Positions 36,394-45,399 of a stretch of 64,000 nt of DNA are shown here, piece by piece; within the stretch, counting starts at the first letter, position 1, and the number at the start of each line of letters is the position of its first letter. This DNA is from an uncultured Actinomycetes bacterium (GTDB lineage: Bacteria; Actinomycetota; Thermoleophilia; Solirubrobacterales; 70-9), in contig CALCIA010000138.1 of the NCBI GenBank assembly GCA_937907435.1, forward strand, positions 62,001-126,000. Reading direction: 5' to 3'. The notes under the pieces were generated by a model, which worked only from the letters and a program-made list of their open reading frames with translations, did not search any database and had not been told where the DNA came from. The translations under genes and the position numbers were made by a program.

Positions 36394-36882
36394 GTGGGTG
36401 CTCTCCTCGAAGCCGCCGCCGAAAGGGCAGATCGAGATGTTCTCCTCGAGGAGTACAGGTCGATGGCGGCGAACGTCTCCGAGCAGCGCGAGCGTGCCGA
36501 GCGCCTTCAGGGCCTTGCCGACGACGCGCGTCTTCAAGCCGAGGCCCAGGAAGCGGCCCTACGCGAGCTCGGCGAGCTCGTCGGCATCGACTCCCAGCTA
36601 CGGCTGGAGCAACTCGACTCCCGGCTCGGTGGACAGCGCCTGCAGGAGATCGCGGTCCAGGTGTTGGCCGAACGGAACCCGGGCGGGAAGCCGATCCACT
36701 ATAAGGACTGGTACCGACTCCTCCGCGAGGCGGGCTACGCCGTCTCAGGCAAAGACCCGCAGGCGACCTTCCTCTCCTCGGTCTCCCGCTCGCCCCAGGT
36801 CCGCTCGGTTGGCAAGAGGACCGGCCTCTACGTCGTCGCCGACGACGACCGGCGCGCCGGCGACGCCGCAGCCGCCGCCTGA
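36394..36882 (+). CDS. Coiled-coil protein with HARE-HTH domain
   Basis: From GTG 36394 the 162-residue protein has an N-terminal coiled coil (about 12-65) and a C-terminal HARE-HTH fold (IAVQVLAERNPGGKPIHYKD, GYAVSGKDPQATFLSSVSR and VGKRTGLYVV). HARE-HTH domains occur in restriction and chromatin proteins and are thought to read DNA modification. The exact start is uncertain because the frame is open further upstream into chrA. It precedes the MBL and E2-E1-JAB-patatin genes by about 130 bases, so it is a possible sensor or regulator of that system. Confidence 0.68.
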   Translation: MGALLEAAAERADRDVLLEEYRSMAANVSEQRERAERLQGLADDARLQAEAQEAALRELGELVGIDSQLRLEQLDSRLGGQRLQEIAVQVLAERNPGGKPIHYKDWYRLLREAGYAVSGKDPQATFLSSVSRSPQVRSVGKRTGLYVVADDDRRAGDAAAAA

Positions 36883-37014
36883 ACTTCGTCTCCCACAGGC
36901 GCTAGCGGGTCTTTCCGTCGGTCGCTGCGACGGTCTGTAGATACAGCATCTAGAGACGTCCGGGCGTTTCTCTACCGTCTTTGGGGACGGGCAGAGTATT
37001 AGACGAGGAGGCAA

Positions 37015-38178
37015 ATGGTAGCCATGAGTGATTTCGAACTTCCGGACCGCGGCATCGTCTTCTGGGCGGTGGGCGTCGGCGACAGCACGACCGTAGTGGT
37101 CGACGAGGAGGCGATCCTCCAGATCGACCTGCATCACCTGGAGGCGGCCGAGGACGACGAGGATCCGCGGGTCCCGATCGTCGACCGACTGGTCGATCTT
37201 CTTCCCGAGCGCGACGGCAAGCCTTATCTGGCGACCTTCGCCGCCACCCATCTCGACAAGGACCACATCCTCGGCTTCGCCGAGTTGCTCGACCGGGTGA
37301 CGATCGGCGATCTCTGGTTCACGCCGAAGGTCTTCCGCGACGCCGAAGGCGGCGAGCTCTGCGACGACGGCAAGGTCTTCGTCAAGGAGGCAGAACGGCG
37401 GATCGAGGTCGTCAAGGGTGGCGGGGCCGCCGGCTCGGGCGACCGCATCCAGATCATCGGACACGACGACCTGCTGTCCGAGCCGCCCTACTCCGAACTG
37501 CCCGCGGAGACGTTCGTCCGGCCTGGCGAATTCACCACCGCCCTCGACGGGGTCGAACACGTCGACGAGTTCCGCGCATTCGTCCACGCCCCGTTCAAGG
37601 ACGACGGCTCCAAGGAGCGCAACGACACGAGTCTCGCGCTGCAGATCACGCTGAAGGAGGGGGGCGAGACGCTGAACGCGCTCACCTTCGGCGACCTGCG
37701 CTACCCCGACCTGAAGGCGATCTTCGACCGCTCCAAGGCCGACGACCTTCTCTGGCGCGCGATGCTCGCCCCGCACCACTGCTCCAACGGCGCGATGTAC
37801 TGGGCCGACGAGGTCGGCGGCGACGCGAAGCTGAAGCGCGACATCCTTGATGCGATGGAAGAGGCGGCCGAGGAGACCTCGATCGTCGTCGTCTCCGCCG
37901 ACAAGATCCCGACCGGCAACCAGGCGGGCGACAACCCGCCGCACGCGAAAGCCGCGAATCGATACCGGGAAATCGCCTCCGACGGGGTCATCTGCACCGG
38001 CCAGCACCCGAGCGCCGAGGCCCCCGAGCCGATCGTCTTCGAGGTATCGGCCGAGGGTGCCGGCCTGCGCGACGCCGCTCTGGTCGAGGCGAGCATGTCG
38101 AAGCTCGCCAAGGAGATCGGCGAAGCCCGCGGCGAGGACGAGGTGCCCGCCGGACGGGTGGGCTTCGGGCGGCGGTGA
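37015..38178 (+). CDS. ComEC-type metallo-beta-lactamase-fold protein
   Basis: The 387-residue protein has the MBL metal motif ATHLDKDHILGF, with His79, Asp81, Asp83 and His84. This is the HxDxDH variant found in ComEC/Rec2 and related phosphodiesterases. It also has NDTSLALQ (203-210), GDLRYPD (Asp227) and PHHCSNG (His254-255). It has no TM helix or signal, so it is cytoplasmic. AGGAGG lies just upstream of the start, and a second ATG three codons later is possible. The next gene overlaps it by four bases. A palindrome (CTGTAGATACAG, 36935-36946) lies upstream. It may act as nuclease or effector of the neighbouring system. Confidence 0.86.
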   Translation: MVAMSDFELPDRGIVFWAVGVGDSTTVVVDEEAILQIDLHHLEAAEDDEDPRVPIVDRLVDLLPERDGKPYLATFAATHLDKDHILGFAELLDRVTIGDLWFTPKVFRDAEGGELCDDGKVFVKEAERRIEVVKGGGAAGSGDRIQIIGHDDLLSEPPYSELPAETFVRPGEFTTALDGVEHVDEFRAFVHAPFKDDGSKERNDTSLALQITLKEGGETLNALTFGDLRYPDLKAIFDRSKADDLLWRAMLAPHHCSNGAMYWADEVGGDAKLKRDILDAMEEAAEETSIVVVSADKIPTGNQAGDNPPHAKAANRYREIASDGVICTGQHPSAEAPEPIVFEVSAEGAGLRDAALVEASMSKLAKEIGEARGEDEVPAGRVGFGRR

Positions 38179-41100
38179 GCGAGGGGCAACAGCTCGCGCT
38201 CCGCCAACTCAGGGCGATCGCCGGCGTCGGCGAAGGGCTCGAAATCCTGTCGGAACGCGAGGCCGGGTCCGAGAAGGATCCGCTCGTCGTCGAGGTCTCG
38301 CTCGACTGCGGCGGCTTCGAGCACCGCGACGACGGGATCGCCGTGCGCCAACGCGAGCGATTCGAGATCTTCGTCGCCGCCGACTTCCCCTGGGCGGGCC
38401 CGTCGGTCTACTCGGCCCACAGACGTTGGGCCGGGTCGCCGCACGTACAGTTTGCGCGGTACCTCTGTCTGTACCAGTCGAGGTCCGAATGGCGTCCGGA
38501 GGACGGGATGTTCGGTCTCCTGGGGCGCCTCGAAAAATGGCTGCGGCAGGCCGCGCTCGGTGAGCTGGATCCCGACGGGGCACCACTGCACCCCCCTGCG
38601 GTGTATGTCAGCGGGAAGGCGCCGACGCTCGTCGTGCGCGCCGATGCCCCCCGGGTGGATACCACTCCCTGGCTGGGATTCGCACGTCTCGGGCACGTGA
38701 GCGACCGGCGTCTCGACGTGGTCGACTGGACCGCGGACCTGAGGGACGAAGGCGAGCGGCTCGTCCCTTCCGTCCTCCTGCCGACGCCGATCGACTGGGA
38801 GTACCCCAGGGATGCGCGAGCACTCATGGAGGCGCTCGCTGATCGCGGCGTCGGATGGGGATTCTTGCTCGCGCTGCTTCGGCTCGGAGCGATGAGTTGG
38901 CCGGAAGACTCGGGGATGCCGTTAATCGTCGGTTCGCCGATGCGCCGCGGCGCCGACGGTGCACCGAGGCAGCACATCGCAGCCTGGTATTTCGAGCCCC
39001 TGATCACCTGGGCGATCCGCGCCTCCCTAGGGGCCGTCTCGGAAGATGAGACGCGCGCGAAAAAAGGCGAGGAACTCGAGAAGCTCCTCGCCGAGTGGGC
39101 CGACGATGCGAGCGTCACATGGTGTCCGGTCGACGAGGCACGGCCGGAGGTGACCGAGCGGCGTGACTCCGAATCAGCTCTTCGGCGTGTCTTCGCGGGC
39201 AAGGCTGTCTGCCTCTGGGGGTGCGGCGCGATCGGCGGCCACGTCGCCGAATGGCTTGTCCGCGCCGGGGTCGCGAAGCTCGACCTCTATGACAATGACA
39301 CCGTCTCGACCGGCATCCTGGCACGCCAACCCTATGTCGATGCCGACATCGGCCGGCCGAAGGCCGAGGCGCTCGCCGACCGGTTGGCCGCGATCGATCC
39401 CGCCGTGATCGTCAGCCCCCATTTCAGAAACGTACTCAAGGGTCCCCTGAGGTCACCGGACTGGCACGACAATGCGGACTTCGTCATCGACGCCACCGCC
39501 GCCCACCTGGTCGCCTCGAAACTCGAGGCCGTTAGACGAGAACACGGCAGCGGCGAGACCACCGTGATCGCGATGATCTTCGGGCACACCGCGGAGCATG
39601 GGATGTCGGTCACCGCGCCTCCCGCCTACCCGGCCGGCCCCGCGGATTTGCTGCGCCGCGTCGGGCTCGCCTGCACCTCAGAGCCCGGGCTAGGCGGCTT
39701 CGCGGACGAGTTCTGGCCTGATCCGCCCCGTACCGAAGACTTCCAGCCTGAGCCAGGTTGCTCGGAGCCGACCTTCCGAGGCTCCGGCGCCGAGGTCGCG
39801 GCCCTTGCAGGCACCCTCCTCTCCGCTGCGGCATCCGACATCACGGCGGACCCCTCGCAGGCCAGCGGTCGACTGCTCGCCCTTCCGAACTCCGACCACC
39901 GAGGGCGTCGTCAGGCAAAGCTGGAGTGGGACTCCGACACAATGGTCGAGGACGGCCTCGGCCGATACCAGGTCCGGATCTCTCCCGGCGCCCTACGAAG
40001 CATCCGCGCCGAGGTCGCCCGCAACGAGCGGGTCGGCGACCGCCGGGCCGAGACCGGAGGCGTCCTCTTCGGCCGCCGCGACTCTGCAACCGGGATCCTC
40101 TGGGTCGACGAGGCCTCGGGTCCGCCTCCCGACAGCATCGCGAGCCCCGAGGAGTTCGTCTGCGGCACCGCCGGGGTCAAGGAGCGCGACGCGGCAACCC
40201 GCAAGCGGACGCGGCGGGCGTCGGGCTTCGTCGGAATGTGGCATACGCATCCGGCCGGACCGGCGATCCCGAGTCCGCGCGACGTCGGCAGCATGGCCGA
40301 GCTCGTCTCGATGGAGCCCTTGCCGGAGACCCTGATGATGATCTGCGGAGGCGAGCCGACTGCGAGCGAGATCGGCGCCTACGTCTTCGCACGCGAGGAT
40401 CTGCCGAAGCCCTTCGGGACCCTTGTCGTCGCCGATCGGCGGGAGCCGGTGGCCAACCCACCTACGCCTTCTCGGGACGTTGGGCTTGCGCTCTCCGGCG
40501 GAGGCTCCCGGGCGATCGCCTTCCACCTTGGATGCCTGCGCGCGCTCCATGATCGTGGCGCCCTCGACCGCATCAGGGTCGTCTCCGGTGTCTCGGGCGG
40601 GGCGATCGCCGCGGCCGCCTACGCCTACGGCACCGGCGCCTTCGCCGAGTTCGAAGACGAGATCGAAACGCTGCTGCGCCGCGGGCTCAGCCGGGAGGTC
40701 GCTCGGCGCGCCTTCCTCGGTCCGCGCCTGGCGAGCTCAGCCGCCGCCGCCCAGATCGTCTCCGGCGCGATGGCGCTCGGCGTCGCCGCCCGTTCGCGCC
40801 TAGGGAACGGTGCACGTCGGCACGCGCCCGCACGCCGTTGGGCGACCCGGACCGACGCGCTCGAGGCAACCCTCGAGAGCCGGCTCTTCGACCGGCTGAC
40901 CCTCGACGCTCCGCGACGCGAGGGATTGGATGTGGTCCTGACGGCCTCCGACCTACGCAGCGGATCGGCGGTCCGCTTCGGCAGTCGAGAAAGCGGGATC
41001 TGGCGACCGGGTCTCGGCCGCTTCGTCGATCCGATGCCTATCGCGACGGCCGCCGCCGCCTCGGCCGCCTACCCGCTCTTCTTGCCGAGCATCGATCGCG

Positions 41101-41597
41101 AGTTCGAGTTCGAGGGCCGCGGCGAAGAGCGGCGGCGCGCCCGGGTGGTGCTGAGCGACGGCGGTCTGTTCGACAACCTCGGCACGAGCTGCCTCGAGCC
41201 GGGCCGCTCGCCGAAGTACTCCTACAACGTCTTCGACGTCGACTACATCGTCGCCTGCGACGCCGGGCGGGGCCTCCTCGACGATGCATTCCCCGTGACG
41301 GCGCTCGGCAGGCTGGCCCGCTCCTTCGGTCTCACCCATCGGAAACTTCAGGACGGTGCCCGCGCCCGTCTGCACCAGCTCTCGGCCGCCGGCAGGCTCG
41401 CCGGCTTCGCGATGCCCTACCTCGGCCAACAGGATCGTGCGCTGCCCTACCGATCTCCCGACCTCGTCTCCAGGGAGGAGGTCGTCGGATACCCGACCAA
41501 CTTCTCGCCGATGTCGCAGGCGAATATCGACCAGCTGGCGCGCCGCGGGGAGCAACTGACCCACATAGTGATCGAGCATTGGATCGCCGGTCTCTGA
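38175..41597 (+). CDS. E2-E1-JAB-patatin four-domain fusion protein
   Basis: The 1140-residue protein starts at GTG 38175, overlapping the MBL stop. Residues 1-130 look like a prokaryotic E2 domain with candidate catalytic Cys98 (FARYLCLYQSRSEW). Residues about 335-560 are an E1/ThiF domain with nucleotide loop LWGCGAIGG (347-355), LYDND and a candidate catalytic Cys500. Residues about 595-755 are a JAB/JAMM isopeptidase with Glu626 and HTHP...SPRD (His690, His692, Ser700, Asp703), a complete metal motif. Residues about 768-1140 are a patatin-like phospholipase with SGGGSR (774-779), nucleophile Ser807 (GVSGG) and Asp995 (SDGG). E2-E1 and JAB modules occur in type II CBASS and bacterial ubiquitin-like systems. 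I know of no described fusion to patatin. No cyclase or ubiquitin-like protein is nearby. Confidence 0.87.
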   Translation: MSEGQQLALRQLRAIAGVGEGLEILSEREAGSEKDPLVVEVSLDCGGFEHRDDGIAVRQRERFEIFVAADFPWAGPSVYSAHRRWAGSPHVQFARYLCLYQSRSEWRPEDGMFGLLGRLEKWLRQAALGELDPDGAPLHPPAVYVSGKAPTLVVRADAPRVDTTPWLGFARLGHVSDRRLDVVDWTADLRDEGERLVPSVLLPTPIDWEYPRDARALMEALADRGVGWGFLLALLRLGAMSWPEDSGMPLIVGSPMRRGADGAPRQHIAAWYFEPLITWAIRASLGAVSEDETRAKKGEELEKLLAEWADDASVTWCPVDEARPEVTERRDSESALRRVFAGKAVCLWGCGAIGGHVAEWLVRAGVAKLDLYDNDTVSTGILARQPYVDADIGRPKAEALADRLAAIDPAVIVSPHFRNVLKGPLRSPDWHDNADFVIDATAAHLVASKLEAVRREHGSGETTVIAMIFGHTAEHGMSVTAPPAYPAGPADLLRRVGLACTSEPGLGGFADEFWPDPPRTEDFQPEPGCSEPTFRGSGAEVAALAGTLLSAAASDITADPSQASGRLLALPNSDHRGRRQAKLEWDSDTMVEDGLGRYQVRISPGALRSIRAEVARNERVGDRRAETGGVLFGRRDSATGILWVDEASGPPPDSIASPEEFVCGTAGVKERDAATRKRTRRASGFVGMWHTHPAGPAIPSPRDVGSMAELVSMEPLPETLMMICGGEPTASEIGAYVFAREDLPKPFGTLVVADRREPVANPPTPSRDVGLALSGGGSRAIAFHLGCLRALHDRGALDRIRVVSGVSGGAIAAAAYAYGTGAFAEFEDEIETLLRRGLSREVARRAFLGPRLASSAAAAQIVSGAMALGVAARSRLGNGARRHAPARRWATRTDALEATLESRLFDRLTLDAPRREGLDVVLTASDLRSGSAVRFGSRESGIWRPGLGRFVDPMPIATAAAASAAYPLFLPSIDREFEFEGRGEERRRARVVLSDGGLFDNLGTSCLEPGRSPKYSYNVFDVDYIVACDAGRGLLDDAFPVTALGRLARSFGLTHRKLQDGARARLHQLSAAGRLAGFAMPYLGQQDRALPYRSPDLVSREEVVGYPTNFSPMSQANIDQLARRGEQLTHIVIEHWIAGL

Positions 41598-41690
41598 GCC
41601 CAGAGCCGAACCCGATTCGCCGTACCCTGGATTGCGTCGCGTTCCTAGTTGCTCCGCTGGATCTAAACCCGTCCTAAGAGGAGATTTGCG

Positions 41691-41879
41691 ATGACTGAGG
41701 CACAAGAGGAATTCGTCCGCCGACTGACTGCCTGTCGCGAGGAGATCGTCGATGCGAGCGGCGAACTTGACGCGATGGAGGGCCACGGTCCCGGGGGCGA
41801 ACACGCAATCGGGGCCGCGCTGTCAGCCATTGACGCGGCCATTCAGGTCGAGAAGGAGTTCAGGCCTCGACCGGAGTGA
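41691..41879 (+). CDS. Small acidic protein downstream of the E2-E1-JAB-patatin gene
   Basis: The 62-residue protein (MTEAQEEFVRRLTACREEIV...) follows a GAGGAG ribosome site. It is predicted helical and has one Cys and no C-terminal Gly-Gly, so it does not look like a ubiquitin-like modifier. It sits between the fusion gene and the first att-like module. It could be an accessory or target of the system, or an unrelated cargo gene. No family is recognised. Confidence 0.6.
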   Translation: MTEAQEEFVRRLTACREEIVDASGELDAMEGHGPGGEHAIGAALSAIDAAIQVEKEFRPRPE

Positions 41880-41945
41880 GCAGAGCGCCTCAAACGCCCC
41901 GAAAATTGGGGGCGATACGCGATTTGAACCGGACCAGGCCTGGCT

Positions 41946-42270
41946 TGGGCACTAAAGGCGATGTGTGCCCGAATCGCCGTATATCCCTGCGTATATCGAC
42001 GTACATCCGCCTTTGGTCTTCGTCAGGAACCCACCGCTACACCGCTCTAGAATGGGAAATCTCGGAGAGGCACGCCAAACGTGACCCTGCATCGCACCCA
42101 GGAGGTCGGCGGTTCGAATCCGCCTAGCTCCATCGCCTCGAAAGCCCTGCAAACCGGCCATATCGGATTCCGGGGAGTCACTCGAACCGGCCGCGAAATC
42201 CCCCTCATTTCGGGCACTAGTGCCCGAAATGCATCGGAAATGCGGGGATATGCGCGGATTACGGCGGATT
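41946..42270 (+). repeat. att-like module A with tRNA-Ala(CGC) 3' half
   Basis: In order: inverted repeat GGGCACT/GTGCCC (41946-41971); three iterons CGTATATC, CGTATATC and CGTACATC at 41978, 41990 and 42000 (spacing 12 and 10); the 42-bp core at 42091-42132; and a perfect 24-bp palindrome centred on CACTAGTG (42207-42230) followed by reversed iteron-like GATATGCG. The core runs from the anticodon loop (TCGCA) through the T arm (GGCGGTTCGAATCCGCC) to TAGCTCCA. The tRNA 5' half is absent, so this is not a tRNA gene. Confidence 0.8.
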
Positions 42271-42425
42271 ACGGCTTGCCTGGTTGACGAACGTAGAGCT
42301 ACGGTCGCCGGAGTTCCGGGCGATGCGTACTGCGGACTGCGCTCGACGGCGAAGTCCCCGTTCCGAATCCGGGGCGGGCCGCTGACGAGCCGGAGCGGGC
42401 GCGGAGAGCGAGCGGCAGGATCTCC

Positions 42426-43142
42426 TCAGAAGTCCATCCGCTCGGCGATTGCCGCCCGGGAGGGAGGTAGCCGTTCCCGGGCATCGCCGAGGGCGGCCTC
42501 GATCCTCGGGCGCGTCCAGTGGGGGTCGATGTACGGACAGAGATAGGCGGGTCCCGTGTCCGCAAACTCGTGATCGCTGAAGAACTGACGGGCTTTCTCG
42601 TGCAACTTCTCGGGGATGAAGAGAAACGCGACGTCGGCGGGCTGGAAGCGCAGGCCTCCGGGCACCCTCCACTCCCTCTCCCAGCGCCAGTCCTCGAGTG
42701 AGCCGGGGACGGGGAAGTCGATGAACGGCGTCAGCGTCCAGAGCGGGTCCGCCGGATCGACCGGACCATCGGCAGCGTCTGCGACGAGCTTCTTGACCGA
42801 CCCCACGAGGACACCCTCGTCCTCCAAGTACCAGACGCGGCCCCCGCCCTTGCTCATGAGGAAGTCCTGGGAGAAGCCGATGCCGAAGTCGCTGCGGAAC
42901 TCAACCAGAGGCTGAAGAAGGTGAAGCGGCGTCTCCGAGAAACAGGCCGGCCGATGGCGATCCTCGAGTCCGGGAATCTCGCGACCCGCCCCGTGCGGTT
43001 CGCTAACTGGTCGGATGTGGCGGTCCCAGAGGATGCTCATCATCGGCTGATAGCCGCTCTCCTCGCCCGGGCCGTCCAACCTGCCGTGGGTGCTCTCTGT
43101 GAAGTGGACGGCCCACGGCGACATGTGGTCCGAGTTGTCCAT
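42426..43142 (-). CDS. AbiGi/DUF2971-like abortive-infection candidate
   Basis: The 238-residue soluble protein has CFSETPLHLLQPLVEFRSDFGIGFSQDF and a later WEREWRVPGGLRF. This order (Cys-x-Ser/Asp-x-Pro-Leu, then GIGFS, then EREWR) is characteristic of AbiGi and DUF2971 proteins of phage-exclusion loci. It is the first gene after att-like module A. The mechanism is unknown. The family call rests on short motifs only. Confidence 0.6.
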   Translation of the reverse strand: MDNSDHMSPWAVHFTESTHGRLDGPGEESGYQPMMSILWDRHIRPVSEPHGAGREIPGLEDRHRPACFSETPLHLLQPLVEFRSDFGIGFSQDFLMSKGGGRVWYLEDEGVLVGSVKKLVADAADGPVDPADPLWTLTPFIDFPVPGSLEDWRWEREWRVPGGLRFQPADVAFLFIPEKLHEKARQFFSDHEFADTGPAYLCPYIDPHWTRPRIEAALGDARERLPPSRAAIAERMDF

Positions 43143-43370
43143 GCGACCGACAATAGGCGGTCTGCCCGGTCGGGCGGCGCCGGATGTCGCGCGTCGCCCA
43201 GCGGGCCTGTCAGGCGGCGCGACGGGTTGCAGTGTTCCCGTTCCTCACGATCGAATCGGCAAGTCTGAGCCGTCGGAGCACGTCGCATTCTTCGATCAGA
43301 CCCTGTCAAAATTAACTGTGTCAGTACATAGTGAGCACCGAGCACGATCCGAGTCGTTACCCTTCACCGC

Positions 43371-45386
43371 TTGGCAATCCGACCGCAACAGATCGTCGCG
43401 GCCGGGGAGGCCCAGCGCGCCGCAGCGGTCGACGACACCGCGAGAGTTCGGGTCGTCGCCGGCCCGGGGACCGGTAAGTCGTTCACGATCGAGCAGCGGG
43501 TCTGCTGGCTCCTCGAGCAGGGCGTTGAGACCAGCGCGATCGCGGCGGTCTCCTTCACCCGGGCCTCGGCACTGGACCTGCAGTCGCGGGTGCATTCCGC
43601 CTGTGCAGCGGCCGGGCAAGACGGCGCCGAGATCCGCGTCACGACCCTGCATTCACTGGCGCTGCGAAGCCTGCGCCAACGCGGGGTGCTCGGAGGCTAT
43701 CCGGTAGACCCGGCCGTGCTCGACCGCTGGGAGCTCGAGAACCTCTTCGATGATGAGTTCGGCCATCTTGCCGGGATCGGCGTCACCCGTCGGCGCGAGA
43801 TCCGCGAGGATCACGAGGCGTTCTGGAGCACCGGCTCCCACGAGCCTCGACCCTCTCAGGACCCGCCGGATCCCCCGATCACGAACGAGGAGCGAATCCG
43901 CTTCACGAACTTCCATGGCCCGCGGACCCAGCTCTACGCTTGTGTCCTGCCTGGCGAGTTGGTCCAACGCTGCGTGGAGATGATGGATGCGGGCACCCTC
44001 GACCCGGCCGGCCTGCTCGGCATCGAGCAGCTGATCGTCGACGAGTTCCAGGACCTGAACCCGATGGACCTGCGCTTCGTCTACGGGATCGAGGCCCAGG
44101 GGGTCGGCCTCTTCGTCGCAGGCGACGATGACCAGAGCCTCTACTCCTTCCGCTACGCGACGCCGACCGGGATCCAGGAATTCACGGACCGCTTCGATCC
44201 GGTCGGCGACCACGTCCTGCGGGACTGCTTCCGCTGCACCCCAAAGGTCCTTCGCGCCGCGGAGACCCTGATCACGGCCAACGCTGCGCCAGGACGGATC
44301 GCCAAGAACCATGTCTCCCTCTACGCCGGGGCCGATCCGCCGCTGGAGGGCGGCTTCGGCTGCTGGAGCTTCGATGACGGCGCCGAAGAGGCCGAGGCCA
44401 TCGGCCTTTCCTGCAAGCGCTTGATCGACGCCGGTCTGCCAGCGCGGGAGATCATGGTCCTTCTCAGCAACCAGCGAGCGCTCTGGTGGGCACTTCGTGA
44501 CGCCTTCGACTCCCACGGGGTGCCGGTCGAGCCACCTCGGGCCTCGCCGTTCAAGGACACCGATCTCGGCCGCGCACTCTTCACCCTGCTCCGCCTGGTC
44601 GGCGAGGAGCCCGACTACATGGCTATGCGCACGCTGCTGAAGTTGCGCCGCGGAGTCGGAGTCGCGACCGCGTCCGGCATCGCCGACGTCGCTATCGCCG
44701 AGAGCCTCAACTACCGCGACCTCTTCTATGAGGCGCTGCCCGACGTCTTCAGCAAACGGCAGAAAGCTGCGCTCGACTCGGCGCGGGCCATCAGCGCGGA
44801 GCTACTCGAGTGGTCGGGCGAGGAGACGCTCGCCGATCGCGGCGAGGAGATCGGCGTGATGATCGAGGCGATCCTCGGCCAGGCCCCGGACCGGGACTGG
44901 CGCGAGGAGGTCGAGGGCCTGCTCGAGGAGGCGACGCTGGCGGAGATGGCCCGCTTCCTCGGGACCGAGAAAGACGACGAGCGTGCCCAGGTCATTGCCG
45001 CCATCCAGGCGCGGCTCGGCAACGACGTCGATCCCGAGGAGACGCTGCCCGAGCGGGTCCGCGTGATGACCATGCACAGCGCCAAGGGCCTCTCGGCGAC
45101 GATCGTCTTCATTCCTGGGATGGAGGAAGAGATTCTGCCGAGTGCCCGACGAGCCCGCTTCCCCGGCCAGGTCCTCGAGGCCGCCCGGATGCTCTACGTC
45201 TCGATCACCCGGGCGCGACTCGCCTGCGTTGTCAGCTATTCGGAGGAGCGCTTCATCAACGGCCAGCAGACTGCGCACACTCCCTCGCGGTTCACCTCGG
45301 ACCTCGGGGGCACATTCCAGAAACGTGGCGGCGGCCACACCGAGGATCAGGCCGCCGCGGCCGCCGCAGCGGTCGCCGACCTGTAG
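43371..45386 (+). CDS. UvrD/PcrA-like superfamily 1 DNA helicase
   Basis: The 671-residue protein has motif I AGPGTGKS (30-37), Ia VSFTRASA, motif II LIVDEFQDLNPMD, motif III AGDDDQSLYSFR, and motifs V and VI MTMHSAKGLSATIVFI and LYVSITRARLACVV. It would unwind DNA 3' to 5'. Single helicases of this kind occur in defence islands, alone or with nucleases, and none is encoded directly next to it. The start is uncertain: TTG 43371 is used, with no clear ribosome site. Confidence 0.85.
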   Translation: MAIRPQQIVAAGEAQRAAAVDDTARVRVVAGPGTGKSFTIEQRVCWLLEQGVETSAIAAVSFTRASALDLQSRVHSACAAAGQDGAEIRVTTLHSLALRSLRQRGVLGGYPVDPAVLDRWELENLFDDEFGHLAGIGVTRRREIREDHEAFWSTGSHEPRPSQDPPDPPITNEERIRFTNFHGPRTQLYACVLPGELVQRCVEMMDAGTLDPAGLLGIEQLIVDEFQDLNPMDLRFVYGIEAQGVGLFVAGDDDQSLYSFRYATPTGIQEFTDRFDPVGDHVLRDCFRCTPKVLRAAETLITANAAPGRIAKNHVSLYAGADPPLEGGFGCWSFDDGAEEAEAIGLSCKRLIDAGLPAREIMVLLSNQRALWWALRDAFDSHGVPVEPPRASPFKDTDLGRALFTLLRLVGEEPDYMAMRTLLKLRRGVGVATASGIADVAIAESLNYRDLFYEALPDVFSKRQKAALDSARAISAELLEWSGEETLADRGEEIGVMIEAILGQAPDRDWREEVEGLLEEATLAEMARFLGTEKDDERAQVIAAIQARLGNDVDPEETLPERVRVMTMHSAKGLSATIVFIPGMEEEILPSARRARFPGQVLEAARMLYVSITRARLACVVSYSEERFINGQQTAHTPSRFTSDLGGTFQKRGGGHTEDQAAAAAAAVADL

Positions 45387-45399
45387 TGCCCTAAGCCGC

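Noticed and set aside
36394..41879. Canonical type II CBASS operon
   Set aside because: No CD-NTase cyclase gene is found on either side, and the E2-E1, JAB and effector are in one protein, so a standard CBASS call is not supported.
41978..42007. CRISPR repeats or plasmid replication iterons
   Set aside because: The 8-bp iterons occur only three at a time with fixed 12/10 spacing next to a tRNA fragment. No spacers and no Rep gene are present.
42091..42132. tRNA-Ala gene
   Set aside because: Only the 3' half from the anticodon loop is present. The D arm and 5' acceptor strand are missing at all three copies.
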